Shown: one piece after another, positions 1 through 7,023 of the stretch | Layout: the number at the start of each line of letters is the position of its first letter | How positions within the stretch are numbered: position 1 is the stretch's first letter | Assembly (NCBI GenBank): GCA_015056045.1 | Contig: SVGZ01000019.1 | Span: forward strand, 1-36,808 | Source: Clostridiales bacterium | GTDB lineage: Bacteria; Bacillota; Clostridia; Christensenellales; Christensenellaceae | Reading direction: 5' to 3' | Length of the DNA stretch: 36,808 bases | Notes under the pieces: generated by a model | The model's database searches: none | Seen by the model: only the letters and a program-made list of their open reading frames with translations | Told to the model about the DNA's origin: nothing | Program-made: the position numbers and the translations under genes

Positions 1-390
1 AACAGTAACACTCGTTCTATCTTTCAACCTTAACGTATAGAAAAAGCAATCATCAGAAATAATCTTGTCCCCTTTGTAAAATTTGCTTTCAACAGAACCA
101 ATATCACATATTCTGACAACAGTTTTTTGAAAAACTATCTTTCCGTTTATTTCCGCACCTCTGGGAAAAATGACCCTATCTGTATCCATGATCAAGGTTC
201 TACTTTTTTCTGCAAGGAAGCAACCGAAAAAAATAACCCCTAACAGTCCACCCATCAATATCAGACCAATAGGTAATCCGATATTTTCAACGCTTGCAAA
301 AGCAAGGATAATACCGGTCAATAAAACAACACCACAAATCACGGAAACTACCATCAACCATTTTACTGCTCGAGAGGAGTATTTTTTCAT
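1..390 (-). CDS. Membrane protein with PH-like C-terminal region (partial, C-terminus outside window)
   Basis: An open frame runs from an ATG at 390 down to base 1 without a stop, so at least 130 residues are present and the C-terminal end is missing. The N-terminus is MKKYSSRAVKW, followed by two hydrophobic segments at about residues 11-31 and 36-56 with a short turn. The remaining part, beginning near TLIMDTDRVIF, is a beta-rich soluble stretch. It resembles the PH-like domains that follow a TM hairpin in many Firmicute membrane proteins; this is an impression from pattern, not an identification. The ATG overlaps the stop of the four-helix-bundle gene (ATGA), so the two are probably translationally coupled. 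Function unknown. Confidence 0.6.
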   Translation of the reverse strand, partial: MKKYSSRAVKWLMVVSVICGVVLLTGIILAFASVENIGLPIGLILMGGLLGVIFFGCFLAEKSRTLIMDTDRVIFPRGAEINGKIVFQKTVVRICDIGSVESKFYKGDKIISDDCFFYTLRLKDRTSVTV

Positions 391-734
391 TTCGCATTCT
401 CCTTTGCGGTATTGATGGAAGCAATTAAAATGCGGCGAATCGTGCCGCATTGATTGTAAAGATTGACAGCGGTTTCTCTGTTCAAAATATCGGATTTTAC
501 AAACAGTTCCAGCCAATATTCCGTTTCATAGCATTCTTTTAAGGCAATCTGCAGTTTTGCAATAAAGTCAGGCTTTCCGTGGGCATAATTCGCTTCGTGA
601 ATGTTGGCACCGATGGAGGTTACAGAGCGCTCCAACTGATTAACGAGGGAATGATGTCCTTTAATGGTTTCGCAAAGTTTGATAATTTTAACTGCAAAGT
701 CTGTTGAAAGTTCCCGAAGTTTGGATTCTGCCAT
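387..734 (-). CDS. Four helix bundle protein (S23/bAvd-like)
   Basis: A 115-residue, wholly helical protein. It matches the pattern of the four-helix-bundle family first seen as the intervening-sequence (S23) protein in 23S rRNA genes and related to bAvd, the accessory protein of diversity-generating retroelements. Typical features are the conserved LERSVTSIGANIHEAN stretch (about residues 35-50), then KLQIALKECYETEYWLEL, then a last helix with CGTIRRILIASI. Family members form pentamers and bind nucleic acid; the role of stand-alone copies is not established. The start has an AAAGGCGGTG ribosome binding site. No reverse transcriptase and no rRNA gene lie nearby, so this is a stand-alone copy. 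Its promoter reaches into the first hairpin of the array at 781-957. Confidence 0.85.
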   Translation of the reverse strand: MAESKLRELSTDFAVKIIKLCETIKGHHSLVNQLERSVTSIGANIHEANYAHGKPDFIAKLQIALKECYETEYWLELFVKSDILNRETAVNLYNQCGTIRRILIASINTAKENAK

Positions 735-758
735 ATCAACACCGCCTTTCTTATTACA

Positions 759-787
759 ATTATACCGTATTGATTAGAATATCCAAA
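759..787 (-). promoter_or_regulatory. Promoter of the four-helix-bundle gene
   Basis: On the minus strand TTTGGA (782-787) and TATAAT (759-764) are separated by 17 bp. The -35 box lies inside the 5' arm of the first hairpin of the adjacent array, so array and gene are physically joined. Confidence 0.55.
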
Positions 788-957
788 GTGAAATATCCTT
801 TGGATGTGAAATAATGACCTGCGCTCATTGTGAAATATTCTGCGTGCGACAGAATTTGAAATGAAATAAATCCACTCACGCCCGCAGGCATTTCATATGC
901 CGCAGGCATATTTCACGCACGAAGTGCATTTCACAAATCCCGAAAGGGATTTATTTC
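781..957. repeat. Array of six short hairpins with mirror-oriented GTGAAAT/ATTTCAC spacers
   Basis: Six small inverted repeats follow one another: ATCCAAAG/CTTTGGAT (781-805), AATGA/TCATT (813-829), ATTCTG/CAGAAT (837-855), ATATGCC/GGCATAT (895-911), GCAC/GTGC (917-927) and ATCCC/GGGAT with a GAAA loop (937-950). The first three are separated by GTGAAATA, the last three by its reverse complement-like ATTTCAC, so the spacer orientation flips at about 860-890. A long-range pair, GAAATAAATCC (863-873) with GGATTTATTTC (947-957), can close the second half. There is no coding potential. It looks like a small non-coding palindromic element, possibly mobile, but no target duplication is seen. Confidence 0.6.
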
Positions 958-960
958 GTT

Positions 961-1005
961 GAAAAGAAACAACCTTTGTCTATCTGACAAAGGTTGTTTC
1001 TTTTC
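961..1005 (-). terminator. Perfect 20-bp hairpin behind tRNA-Ala, end of the hairpin array
   Basis: Bases 961-980 and 986-1005 are perfect reverse complements around a 5-base loop. The right arm touches the CCA end of the tRNA gene, one base away, and the arm ending in TTTCTTTTC gives a U-rich 3' side on the minus strand. It can serve as the tRNA terminator. Whether it is part of the array or an independent terminator is not clear. Confidence 0.6.
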
Positions 1006-1082
1006 TGGTGGAGCATACCGGATTCGAACCGGTGACCCCCACACTGCCAGTGTGGTGCGCTAGCCAACTGCGCTAATACCCC
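1006..1082 (-). tRNA. tRNA-Ala (anticodon GGC), CCA encoded
   Basis: The reverse complement folds as a full cloverleaf. The acceptor GGGGTAT pairs with ATGCTCC. The D stem is GCGC/GCGC, the anticodon arm is CCACA-CTGGCAG-TGTGG with anticodon GGC, and the T arm is ACCGG-TTCGAAT-CCGGT. The discriminator is A and CCA is encoded. Decodes GCC/GCU alanine codons. Confidence 0.95.
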
Positions 1083-1129
1083 AGAACAGCTTTATTTTAA
1101 ACGGAAAAGAAGCTCTTGTCAACACGCTA

Positions 1130-1158
1130 TTGAATTATCACAAAAAAACTTGTAAAAT
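1130..1158 (+). promoter_or_regulatory. Promoter of the MATE gene
   Basis: TTGAAT (1130-1135), 17 bp, TAAAAT (1153-1158). The expected transcript start is about 27 bases before the MATE start codon. Confidence 0.55.
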
Positions 1159-1192
1159 AATATAGTATATTTTTATAAGGATCTTCTTTTTT

Positions 1193-2545
1193 ATGGAAAC
1201 AAAAAAGCAAAATTTCGCCCGCATCTTCCGCATGGCCTGGCCGGCAATCGTGCAGGAAGCTCTGAATACGATCGTCACCTATATCGATGCTGCGCTGATC
1301 GGTGGTCTTGGCGCAAATGCCTCCGCTGCAGTCGGTCTTACGGGAACGATCTTCTGGCTCGTTTCGAGCATTCCTTCCGCATTCGGTGTCGGTGTCCTTT
1401 CCGTATGTGCACAGGCTGACGGTGCAAAAGATGAAAACCTCATCAAAAAAGCAGGTCAGCAGGCACTCTTTTTAGCCTTGGCATTGGGTCTTATCATGAT
1501 GGGTCTGACGCTCGGTGTTTCGCCTTATATTGCGGAATGGCTCGGCGGTGATCCCGTTATTTTAAAAGATGCCACGACCTATTTCACGATCACCTGTCTG
1601 CCGATGGTCTTCCGCATCTGTGTTATCGTCCTTTCCAACGCACTTCGCGGTGTTTCCGATATGAAAACGCCGATGTTCATCAATCTTCTCATGAACGTCG
1701 TCAATATCGTGCTGGATTTCTTCCTTATCTACCCGACGAGAGAGATTTTCGGCATCATGGTGCCCGGTGCAGGTTTAGGCGTCCTCGGTACATCGATCGG
1801 TACAGCCGCATCCTTCGTCTTTGGCGGTGTGGCAATTCTCTATAAATTCTGTACAAACAAGCGCTTTGGTTTCCGTGAAACAGGCTTCCATTATGATAAA
1901 TCCGTCATGAAGCGCTGCCTTGATATCGCTTTCCCTTCTGCGGCAAAACGTGCTCTCATTTGCTTCGGTCATATCATTTTCAGTTCAATGATCGCAAGAC
2001 TCGGTGTTATTCCGTTTGCAGCGCATACGATCGCGATTCAGGCGGAACAGGCTTTCTATATTCCCGGTTATGGTCTGCAATCCGCTGCAGCAACACTCGC
2101 CGGCAATGCTCTTGGTGAAGGCAACGAAAAGAAACTCCGCAAAACGACATTCAATATCTGCTCCGTTGCATTCACACTGATGTTCATCGCAGGAACTATC
2201 CTTTTCATCTTTGCGGAAGGTCTGATGAGCCTTTTCACACCCGATGCAGAAGTTATTCGCTTAGGTGCAGCCGTTTTACGCATCGTTGCGATCTCCGAAC
2301 CTCTCTATGGCGTCATGGTCATTCTCGAAGGTGTCTTCGACGGTATCGGCGATACAAAAGCGCCCGTTCTCTATGCACTCATCACGATGTGGGGAATCAG
2401 AATCTTGGGTTCTTTCCTGCTGATCAATATTTTCCATTTAGGTCTGCAGGCCGTCTGGATCATGATGATCGCAGACAATATCGGCCGCTGCCTCCTGCTC
2501 CTTACGCGTTTCCTCAAGCGCCACAAAGCGGGCATCCTTCAATAA
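1193..2545 (+). CDS. MATE family efflux transporter
   Basis: A 450-residue protein, the usual length of the MATE/NorM/DinF family, with twelve hydrophobic segments in two six-helix halves. The N-terminal half carries FRMAWPAIVQEALNTIVTYID, which is the typical first helix, and the second half restarts near IAFPSAAKRALICFGH. MATE proteins are Na+ or H+ driven antiporters that export cationic drugs or metabolites across the cytoplasmic membrane. The substrate cannot be told from sequence. It is preceded by its own promoter and a weak AAGGA site 11 bases before the ATG, and followed by a terminator it shares with the convergent aspS gene. It appears monocistronic. Confidence 0.93.
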   Translation: METKKQNFARIFRMAWPAIVQEALNTIVTYIDAALIGGLGANASAAVGLTGTIFWLVSSIPSAFGVGVLSVCAQADGAKDENLIKKAGQQALFLALALGLIMMGLTLGVSPYIAEWLGGDPVILKDATTYFTITCLPMVFRICVIVLSNALRGVSDMKTPMFINLLMNVVNIVLDFFLIYPTREIFGIMVPGAGLGVLGTSIGTAASFVFGGVAILYKFCTNKRFGFRETGFHYDKSVMKRCLDIAFPSAAKRALICFGHIIFSSMIARLGVIPFAAHTIAIQAEQAFYIPGYGLQSAAATLAGNALGEGNEKKLRKTTFNICSVAFTLMFIAGTILFIFAEGLMSLFTPDAEVIRLGAAVLRIVAISEPLYGVMVILEGVFDGIGDTKAPVLYALITMWGIRILGSFLLINIFHLGLQAVWIMMIADNIGRCLLLLTRFLKRHKAGILQ

Positions 2546-2594
2546 AAACAAAGGGCACGAAAATCACTCGTGACTTTTTCTTTTCAAAAGAAAA

Positions 2595-2622
2595 ACTCCG
2601 AATTTCTTCGGAGTCTTTTTTG
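2595..2622 (+). terminator. Terminator after the MATE gene
   Basis: ACTCCGAA-tttc-TTCGGAGT (2595-2614) followed by CTTTTTTG. It lies between convergent genes and overlaps neither stop. Minor inverted repeats just upstream (2568-2594) may help in the other direction. Confidence 0.85.
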
Positions 2623-2626
2623 TTTA

Positions 2627-3952
2627 TTACGGTGTGAGTCTGTTCGGGCCGCGGAAGAGGAACATAACTTCCTTGATACCGATGCCAAGCATGAGCATGG
2701 TCATTCTGTCTACGCCAAGGCCGAAACCACCATGAGGCGGGCAGCCATATTTGAAGAAGTCGAGATAGAACTTGACGTCTTCTGCGAGGCCTTTTTCTTC
2801 TGCCTGTGCCTTTAAGATATCATAGCGGTGTTCTCTCTGTGCGCCTGTTGTGATCTCAACACCACGCCAGATAAGGTCATAGCCCTGCGGAACGCCGTCT
2901 TTGCGCATATGGTAGAAAGCTCTCTTTTCTGCGCCGAAATCTGTAACAAAGAGGAATTCATGGTTGAATTTCTTCTTAACGAGTTCGTAGCTGAGCTTTT
3001 CTGCTTCTGTTGTGAGGTCGCCCTTTTCTTCTTCGGGGATCGTATAACCAAATTCTTTTTCGAGTTCGCTGTAAAGTTCGGCAAGCGTCATGATCGGGAA
3101 AGGCGTTGTCGGAACGATCAGTTCAAGACCGTAAAGCGCCTTGATCTCTTCGCCGTACTTTTCGTTGACTTCCTTTAACATATAGGTCAGGAGCTCTTCT
3201 TCCATCTTCATAACATCATAGAAAGATGTGATGTAGCTGAACTCAAGGTCAAAGCCTGTGAACTCTGTGGTATGTCTGTTTGTATAGGATTTTTCCGCAC
3301 GGAAAACAGGGCCTGTTTCGAAAATTCTTTCAAAGCCTGCTGCCATAGCCATCTGTTTATAGAACTGCGGGCTCTGCGCGAGGTATGCGTTTCTGTCGAA
3401 ATATTTGACTTCGAATACATCGGAACCGCTTTCGCTTGCTGCGCCGATGAGCTTCGGTGTGTGGATCTCGATGAAGTTTCTTTCCGTAAGGAAACGACGC
3501 ATTGCGTCTGTCATGCAGCTCTGCACTTTGAAGATCAGCTGGTTTTCTTCCGTTCTGAGGTCGATCCAGCGGTAATCGATGCGCTGATCGATAGAGGAAC
3601 GTTCAACAGCTTTTTTCTTCTTTGTTGCGGGGATCTCTCTGCGTTCGATCGGGAGTGCATCGGAAACGGATTCGATGATGATCTCGCTCGGGATGATCTC
3701 TACGCCGCCGAGTTTAACGAATTCTGTGAAAACAGCTTCGCCGATGATCGTAACGACGGAGTCGGGTGTCAGCTGAGAAACTGCTTCTGCAACCTGCGGA
3801 AGCTTTTCCTTTTCAACGGTAACCTGGATCTTGCCTGTAATGTCTTTCACAACGAGGAAAGCCATGCTCTTGCCGTCACGAAGGTTTTCGATGAAGCCCT
3901 GGACCTTGACCGGTCCGTTTTCTTTTATATCGCGGATATATGTTCTGTTCAT
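2627..3952 (-). CDS. aspS: Aspartate--tRNA ligase, archaeal/nondiscriminating type
   Basis: A class IIb aminoacyl-tRNA synthetase of 441 residues, about 150 shorter than the standard bacterial AspRS because the GAD insertion domain is absent. Residues 1-105 form the OB-fold anticodon domain. The catalytic core follows with motif 2 (PVFRAEKS, about residue 215) and motif 3 (GFGLGVDRMTMLML, about 405-418). The YFDRNAYLAQSPQFYKQM and GFDLEFSYI stretches fit AspRS rather than AsnRS. This compact form is typical of archaea and occurs as an extra synthetase in clostridia, where it often charges both tRNA-Asp and tRNA-Asn and works with GatCAB. Discrimination cannot be decided from sequence alone. 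RBS AGGAG is six bases before the ATG. Confidence 0.88.
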   Translation of the reverse strand: MNRTYIRDIKENGPVKVQGFIENLRDGKSMAFLVVKDITGKIQVTVEKEKLPQVAEAVSQLTPDSVVTIIGEAVFTEFVKLGGVEIIPSEIIIESVSDALPIERREIPATKKKKAVERSSIDQRIDYRWIDLRTEENQLIFKVQSCMTDAMRRFLTERNFIEIHTPKLIGAASESGSDVFEVKYFDRNAYLAQSPQFYKQMAMAAGFERIFETGPVFRAEKSYTNRHTTEFTGFDLEFSYITSFYDVMKMEEELLTYMLKEVNEKYGEEIKALYGLELIVPTTPFPIMTLAELYSELEKEFGYTIPEEEKGDLTTEAEKLSYELVKKKFNHEFLFVTDFGAEKRAFYHMRKDGVPQGYDLIWRGVEITTGAQREHRYDILKAQAEEKGLAEDVKFYLDFFKYGCPPHGGFGLGVDRMTMLMLGIGIKEVMFLFRGPNRLTP

Positions 3953-3979
3953 AAAAAACTCCTAAAAGTATTCATATAT

Positions 3980-4008
3980 ATTATACACGAGCTTTATTTT
4001 TTAGCAAA
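3980..4008 (-). promoter_or_regulatory. Promoter of aspS
   Basis: TTTGCT (4003-4008), 17 bp, TATAAT (3980-3985) on the minus strand. No T-box or other leader fits in the short leader before the ATG. Confidence 0.55.
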
Positions 4009-4047
4009 CAGATTCTTTGAAAAAATCCCGCGAAAAACTAATGGATA

Positions 4048-4078
4048 TAGAAAAACCCCGCTAAAAAAGCAGGGTTTC
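4048..4078 (-). terminator. Terminator after the Cys/Gly-rich gene
   Basis: On the minus strand AAACCCTGC and GCGGGGTTT (bases 4069-4077 and 4053-4061) pair around TTTTTTA and are followed by TTTTTC. Confidence 0.75.
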
Positions 4079-4116
4079 CATGTTTTTAACTTTTTTCGGT
4101 CGTATCTCCATATGTT

Positions 4117-4395
4117 TTAGCAGCAGGGACTGCTGTTCATGCAGCCGTTATAGCCGCAGCCATTACCACAGCCGCTGTTGTTGCCGCAGCCGCAGAAAAG
4201 GAGAAGCAGGATGATGATCCACCACCAGCTGCCACTGCCGCAGCTATTGCCGCATCCGCAGCCATTGTCACAGCCGCAGCTGTTTGCAGCGCAGGCATTA
4301 CCGCAGCCGCCGTTGTTGCCGCAGCCGCAGAAGAGAAGCAGCAGAATGATGATCCACCAGCAGTTGTTATCGTTTCCACAACAATTTCCGAACAT
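4117..4395 (-). CDS. Small Cys/Gly/Trp-rich protein with a duplicated hydrophobic module
   Basis: A 92-residue protein starting MFGNCCGN. The start is fixed by AAGGAGG seven bases before this ATG; a longer frame upstream has no ribosome binding site. The protein is two copies of one unit: a Trp-led hydrophobic run (CWWIIILLLLFCGCGNN and WWWIIILLLLFCGCGNN, about residues 12-28 and 56-72) each followed by a CGN-type Cys/Gly/Asn tail. Around a quarter of residues are cysteine. Similar proteins in clostridia are usually labelled as high-cysteine chorion-like proteins without function; a surface or spore-coat role, membrane association or metal binding are possibilities only. The duplication is visible in DNA too (about 4180-4229 and 4312-4363). 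Confidence 0.75.
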   Translation of the reverse strand: MFGNCCGNDNNCWWIIILLLLFCGCGNNGGCGNACAANSCGCDNGCGCGNSCGSGSWWWIIILLLLFCGCGNNSGCGNGCGYNGCMNSSPCC

Positions 4396-4525
4396 ATCAA
4401 TTCCTCCTTGGTCGGTATTGATAGTGTATAATACGCCGGATACAAAAATGTGTGCCTGTTTTTGATAAAAATTTATGCATAAAGCTGTCACTTGTGTCTT
4501 TTTGGTTAAATCTTGCCCGCGGGAT

Positions 4526-4554
4526 TTGACATTGCACCTATTCTAAATTATTAT
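4526..4554 (+). promoter_or_regulatory. Promoter of the parvulin foldase gene
   Basis: Consensus TTGACA (4526-4531), 17 bp, TATTAT (4549-4554). The transcript would start near 4561, downstream of the more distal in-frame ATG codons, which supports the start at 4591. Confidence 0.8.
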
Positions 4555-4590
4555 AGATATGTTTTTATGAATACGTTAAGGAGAAAAGAA

Positions 4591-5913
4591 ATGTCTCTTT
4601 CCAAAAGAATTTTCATCATTATCATCTGTGTACTGACCGTCTTTTCGAGCGGTTTTGCGATCATCGCCGGTATTGCCGGGAAAGCAGAAGCAGATGCAAA
4701 ATCCCCTACTTCGAAAAAGACCGTTGCCAAGGTCAATAATGAAAAAATCCCCTATTCCGAATTTTATGAGCTGCTCGATTATTATATGGCAAGCTGGTAC
4801 GGCGTAACGGGCGAATACCTCGATTCCTATTTCGGTGCGGAATATGGCAATGAGATCCGCGAAAGCGTCATCGAAGAGCTGATCGATAAGCATATCGCGC
4901 TGCAGAATGCCGGTGAATTCGGTCTTGATAAACTCGGCAGCAAAGAACTTGCAGAGGTCGAATCCCTTGTGCAAAGCTTTTACAGCGATACCTATGACAG
5001 CGTCACCGAAAACGTCACGATGGAATACACCGATGAAGACGGCATCTTCCTTCTTTCCGATGAAGAATTCCAGAACGAAGTCGAGTCACAGGTCGCTCTT
5101 TTCCTTGAGGAAAACGGCTATACCGATGAATATCTCCACGAATATTACACCGAGTATATCAAGATCAACACCATCTATCAGCGTGTGATCGAAAATGTCG
5201 AAGTTTCTGATGACATGATCCTTGAATATTATAATAAGCTCATGGAAGAGCAGAAAGCCGAAGCCGAAAATGACGAAGCAAGTGCGCTCATGATGTATGA
5301 CAACGGCTATTATGATGTCAATGTCTATATTCCCGGCGAGATCAAATATGTTCAGCATATTTTGATCCAGCTTCCTGAAGAAGATCTGGAAGAGCTTGCC
5401 GCGATCGAAGATGAAACGGAATATGACAAAGCTTTAGCCGAAAAGCTCGAAACACTTCGCCCTGAAGCGGAAGAAGTTCTGACAAAGCTCAAAAACGGCG
5501 CAGACTTCTATGAACTCATGGAAGAATATTCCGACGATGAATTCAAAAACGAAGAGCCCTACAAAACAAACGGCTATGCGGTATATCCCGGTGCAGGTTA
5601 TGTCGAATCCTTTGAAGAGGAATCCATGAAACTCAGCGTCGTTGGTCAGACGACAGGTCTCGTTGGCAGCGACTATGGTTTCCATATCATCCGCTTGGTA
5701 AAAATCGTCCAGCCCGGTGAGATCCCGTTGGAAGACGTCAGGGAAGAAATCGCAGAGCTTGCCCTTTACGAAGCGCAGGCAGCCGCATGGGAAGAAAAAC
5801 TGACCGCATGGCGTGCCGATGCAAAGATCAAAAAATATGAAGACCGCTACCTTTCCGCGATCGATGAAACCGAAGAAAGCGATGCGGCATTAAGCGAAGA
5901 ATTGGTTGGCTAA
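4591..5913 (+). CDS. Membrane-anchored peptidylprolyl isomerase, PrsA/SurA type
   Basis: A 440-residue secreted foldase. The start is the ATG after AAGGAGAAAAGAA; upstream ATGs precede the transcription start. Residues 4-26 form a signal anchor (IFIIIICVLTVFSSGFAII) with no lipobox cysteine, unlike classical PrsA lipoproteins. A SurA_N-like helical chaperone region covers about 45-220, followed by a parvulin domain at about 247-372 that begins KYVQHILIQ and ends SDYGFHIIRLVKI. A charged tail follows. It is very acidic, as expected for an extracytoplasmic protein. The family catalyses cis-trans isomerisation of prolyl bonds in exported proteins. It is monocistronic, between its own promoter and a strong terminator. 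Confidence 0.85.
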   Translation: MSLSKRIFIIIICVLTVFSSGFAIIAGIAGKAEADAKSPTSKKTVAKVNNEKIPYSEFYELLDYYMASWYGVTGEYLDSYFGAEYGNEIRESVIEELIDKHIALQNAGEFGLDKLGSKELAEVESLVQSFYSDTYDSVTENVTMEYTDEDGIFLLSDEEFQNEVESQVALFLEENGYTDEYLHEYYTEYIKINTIYQRVIENVEVSDDMILEYYNKLMEEQKAEAENDEASALMMYDNGYYDVNVYIPGEIKYVQHILIQLPEEDLEELAAIEDETEYDKALAEKLETLRPEAEEVLTKLKNGADFYELMEEYSDDEFKNEEPYKTNGYAVYPGAGYVESFEEESMKLSVVGQTTGLVGSDYGFHIIRLVKIVQPGEIPLEDVREEIAELALYEAQAAAWEEKLTAWRADAKIKKYEDRYLSAIDETEESDAALSEELVG

Positions 5914-5922
5914 AAAAAGCAA

Positions 5923-5950
5923 GGATGTACATCATCGTACATCCTTTTTT
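5923..5950 (+). terminator. Terminator after the parvulin gene
   Basis: GGATGTAC-atcatc-GTACATCC (5923-5944) followed by six T. It also abuts the end of the convergent damaged gene. Confidence 0.88.
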
Positions 5951-6351
5951 ATTTTTGATTTTATAAAGCGGCAAAGATAATAAACGATTCCGCATAAAAT
6001 CTCTATGAACTGCTGCCCAATAAGAGCAAATATTCCCAAAATATACGGGCTGTCAAACTGTTCGGGATTCCACGCGAGTACCCAAAAAAACCTTTCCCTG
6101 CAAATCAAGTTCACAAGCTATACAGAAAAACAGCAGCGAAAAAGCAAATGCAGCCGCAATATTCCGCAGTAAAAACAAGATTTTTTCATCAAACAGCAGG
6201 TAAAACCTGACAACAGCAAAACAAGACATAAAATAACTCTTGTGTCAACGAATTCCAAAGCTGCATCAAAAAACAGATAAAATACTGCCGAAAATAAACT
6301 TGACGTTAATATACCGCAGGGATGTTTCCTGCATATTTTTCGTTTACTCAT
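5932..6351 (-). pseudogene. Small multi-pass membrane protein, broken by frameshifts
   Basis: The ATG at 6351 follows AGGAGGG, a good ribosome binding site, and opens MSKRKICRKHPCG with two hydrophobic segments. The frame meets TAG at 6118-6120, then continues in the same frame to 5932 with a further hydrophobic segment (SPYILGIFALIGQQF) and a basic tail (IKSKIKK). Between an A6 run (6181-6186) and a T7 run (6084-6090, minus-strand sense) another frame gives a far more membrane-like sequence, LRNIAAAFAFSLLFFCIAC. The simplest reading is one gene of about 140 codons with one base lost in the A run and one gained in the T run. It may be a pseudogene or carry homopolymer sequencing errors. Family not recognised. 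Confidence 0.55.
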
Positions 6352-6432
6352 GTTATCCCTCCTATTGTCATTATTACACAACGCACTTCATATTTCAATA
6401 TAAATTTATCGTAATTCAATATTTGTTAATAA

Positions 6433-6462
6433 TTGGATTTTTGCCTGCGGATATGCTATGAT
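6433..6462 (+). promoter_or_regulatory. Extended -10 promoter of the SRAP operon
   Basis: TTGGAT (6433-6438), 18 bp, TATGAT (6457-6462) preceded by TGC, an extended -10 element. No LexA/DinR box is obvious. Confidence 0.55.
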
Positions 6463-6493
6463 ATAGATGCAAATTACTTTAACAGAGGGCTTT

Positions 6494-7018
6494 ATGTGCG
6501 GCAGATTTTTCGTCGAATACGATGAAGATCAGGAGATCTTTCTCGCCATCAAAAAAATCATGGGAAAACAGCACCCCGATTTCGAACTCAAAAGCGGAGA
6601 TGTCTTCCCGAGCCAGATTTTTCCCGTTATTACGGGCAAAAACGAGGTCTTGCCGCTCAAATGGGGTATTCCTTTCCGGAAAAAAGCGATCATCAACGCC
6701 CGAAGCGAAGGCCTGAGCCTTCTTTTTGCGGATTGCAGGCGCTGTCTGATCCCTGCATCCGGATTTTATGAATGGAGCAAAAACAAGGAACGCCATTTTT
6801 ATACCAATGAAAAAGGCATTCTCTATATGGCCGGGCTTTTCAAAAATGAAGAAAGCTTTGTCATTCTGACCCGTGAAGCGATCCAACCCATTGCCGAAAT
6901 ACATGACCGTATGCCCGTTTTGGTGCAAAGCGACGAATGCAAAGCATGGCTCGGCGGTGAAAATGCCCGCTACTTTTTTCATAAAACGCCCGAAATTCTG
7001 ATTGATCAAATGAGGTAA
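6494..7018 (+). CDS. SRAP domain protein (YedK/HMCES-like abasic-site sensor)
   Basis: A 174-residue SOS response-associated peptidase family protein. The start at 6494 is required because Cys2 (MCGRF) becomes the N-terminal nucleophile that forms a thiazolidine crosslink with abasic sites in single-stranded DNA. Other active-site elements are present: NARSE near residue 65, PASGFYEW near 86 with its conserved Glu, and HDRMPV near 136 with the catalytic His. Length is shorter than E. coli YedK (222) but complete. The upstream in-frame ATG at 6467 would bury Cys2 and is rejected. It is the first gene of a likely three-gene operon, five bases before the HD-domain gene, suggesting a DNA damage or nucleotide-pool setting. 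Confidence 0.92.
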   Translation: MCGRFFVEYDEDQEIFLAIKKIMGKQHPDFELKSGDVFPSQIFPVITGKNEVLPLKWGIPFRKKAIINARSEGLSLLFADCRRCLIPASGFYEWSKNKERHFYTNEKGILYMAGLFKNEESFVILTREAIQPIAEIHDRMPVLVQSDECKAWLGGENARYFFHKTPEILIDQMR

Positions 7019-7023
7019 TCATC

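Noticed and set aside
781-957. Possible CRISPR array
   Set aside because: Spacers are only 5-8 bases and the repeats are different hairpins, not identical units; no cas gene is near.
387-1005. Possible diversity-generating retroelement
   Set aside because: The four-helix-bundle protein resembles the accessory protein, but no reverse transcriptase, template repeat or variable target gene is visible.
3272-4120. A 282-codon plus-strand frame opposite aspS
   Set aside because: Antisense to the synthetase, Phe/Cys-rich, no ribosome binding site or recognisable domain.
4137-4445. Ala-rich frame in the same stretch as the Cys/Gly-rich gene
   Set aside because: Shifted reading of the repeated CCGCAG triplets; the frame at 4117-4395 has the ribosome binding site and the conserved duplicated module.
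6118-6120. TAG as a recoded amber codon (pyrrolysine or readthrough)
   Set aside because: No pyrrolysine context is visible, and flanking homopolymer runs with a better alternative frame favour frameshift damage.
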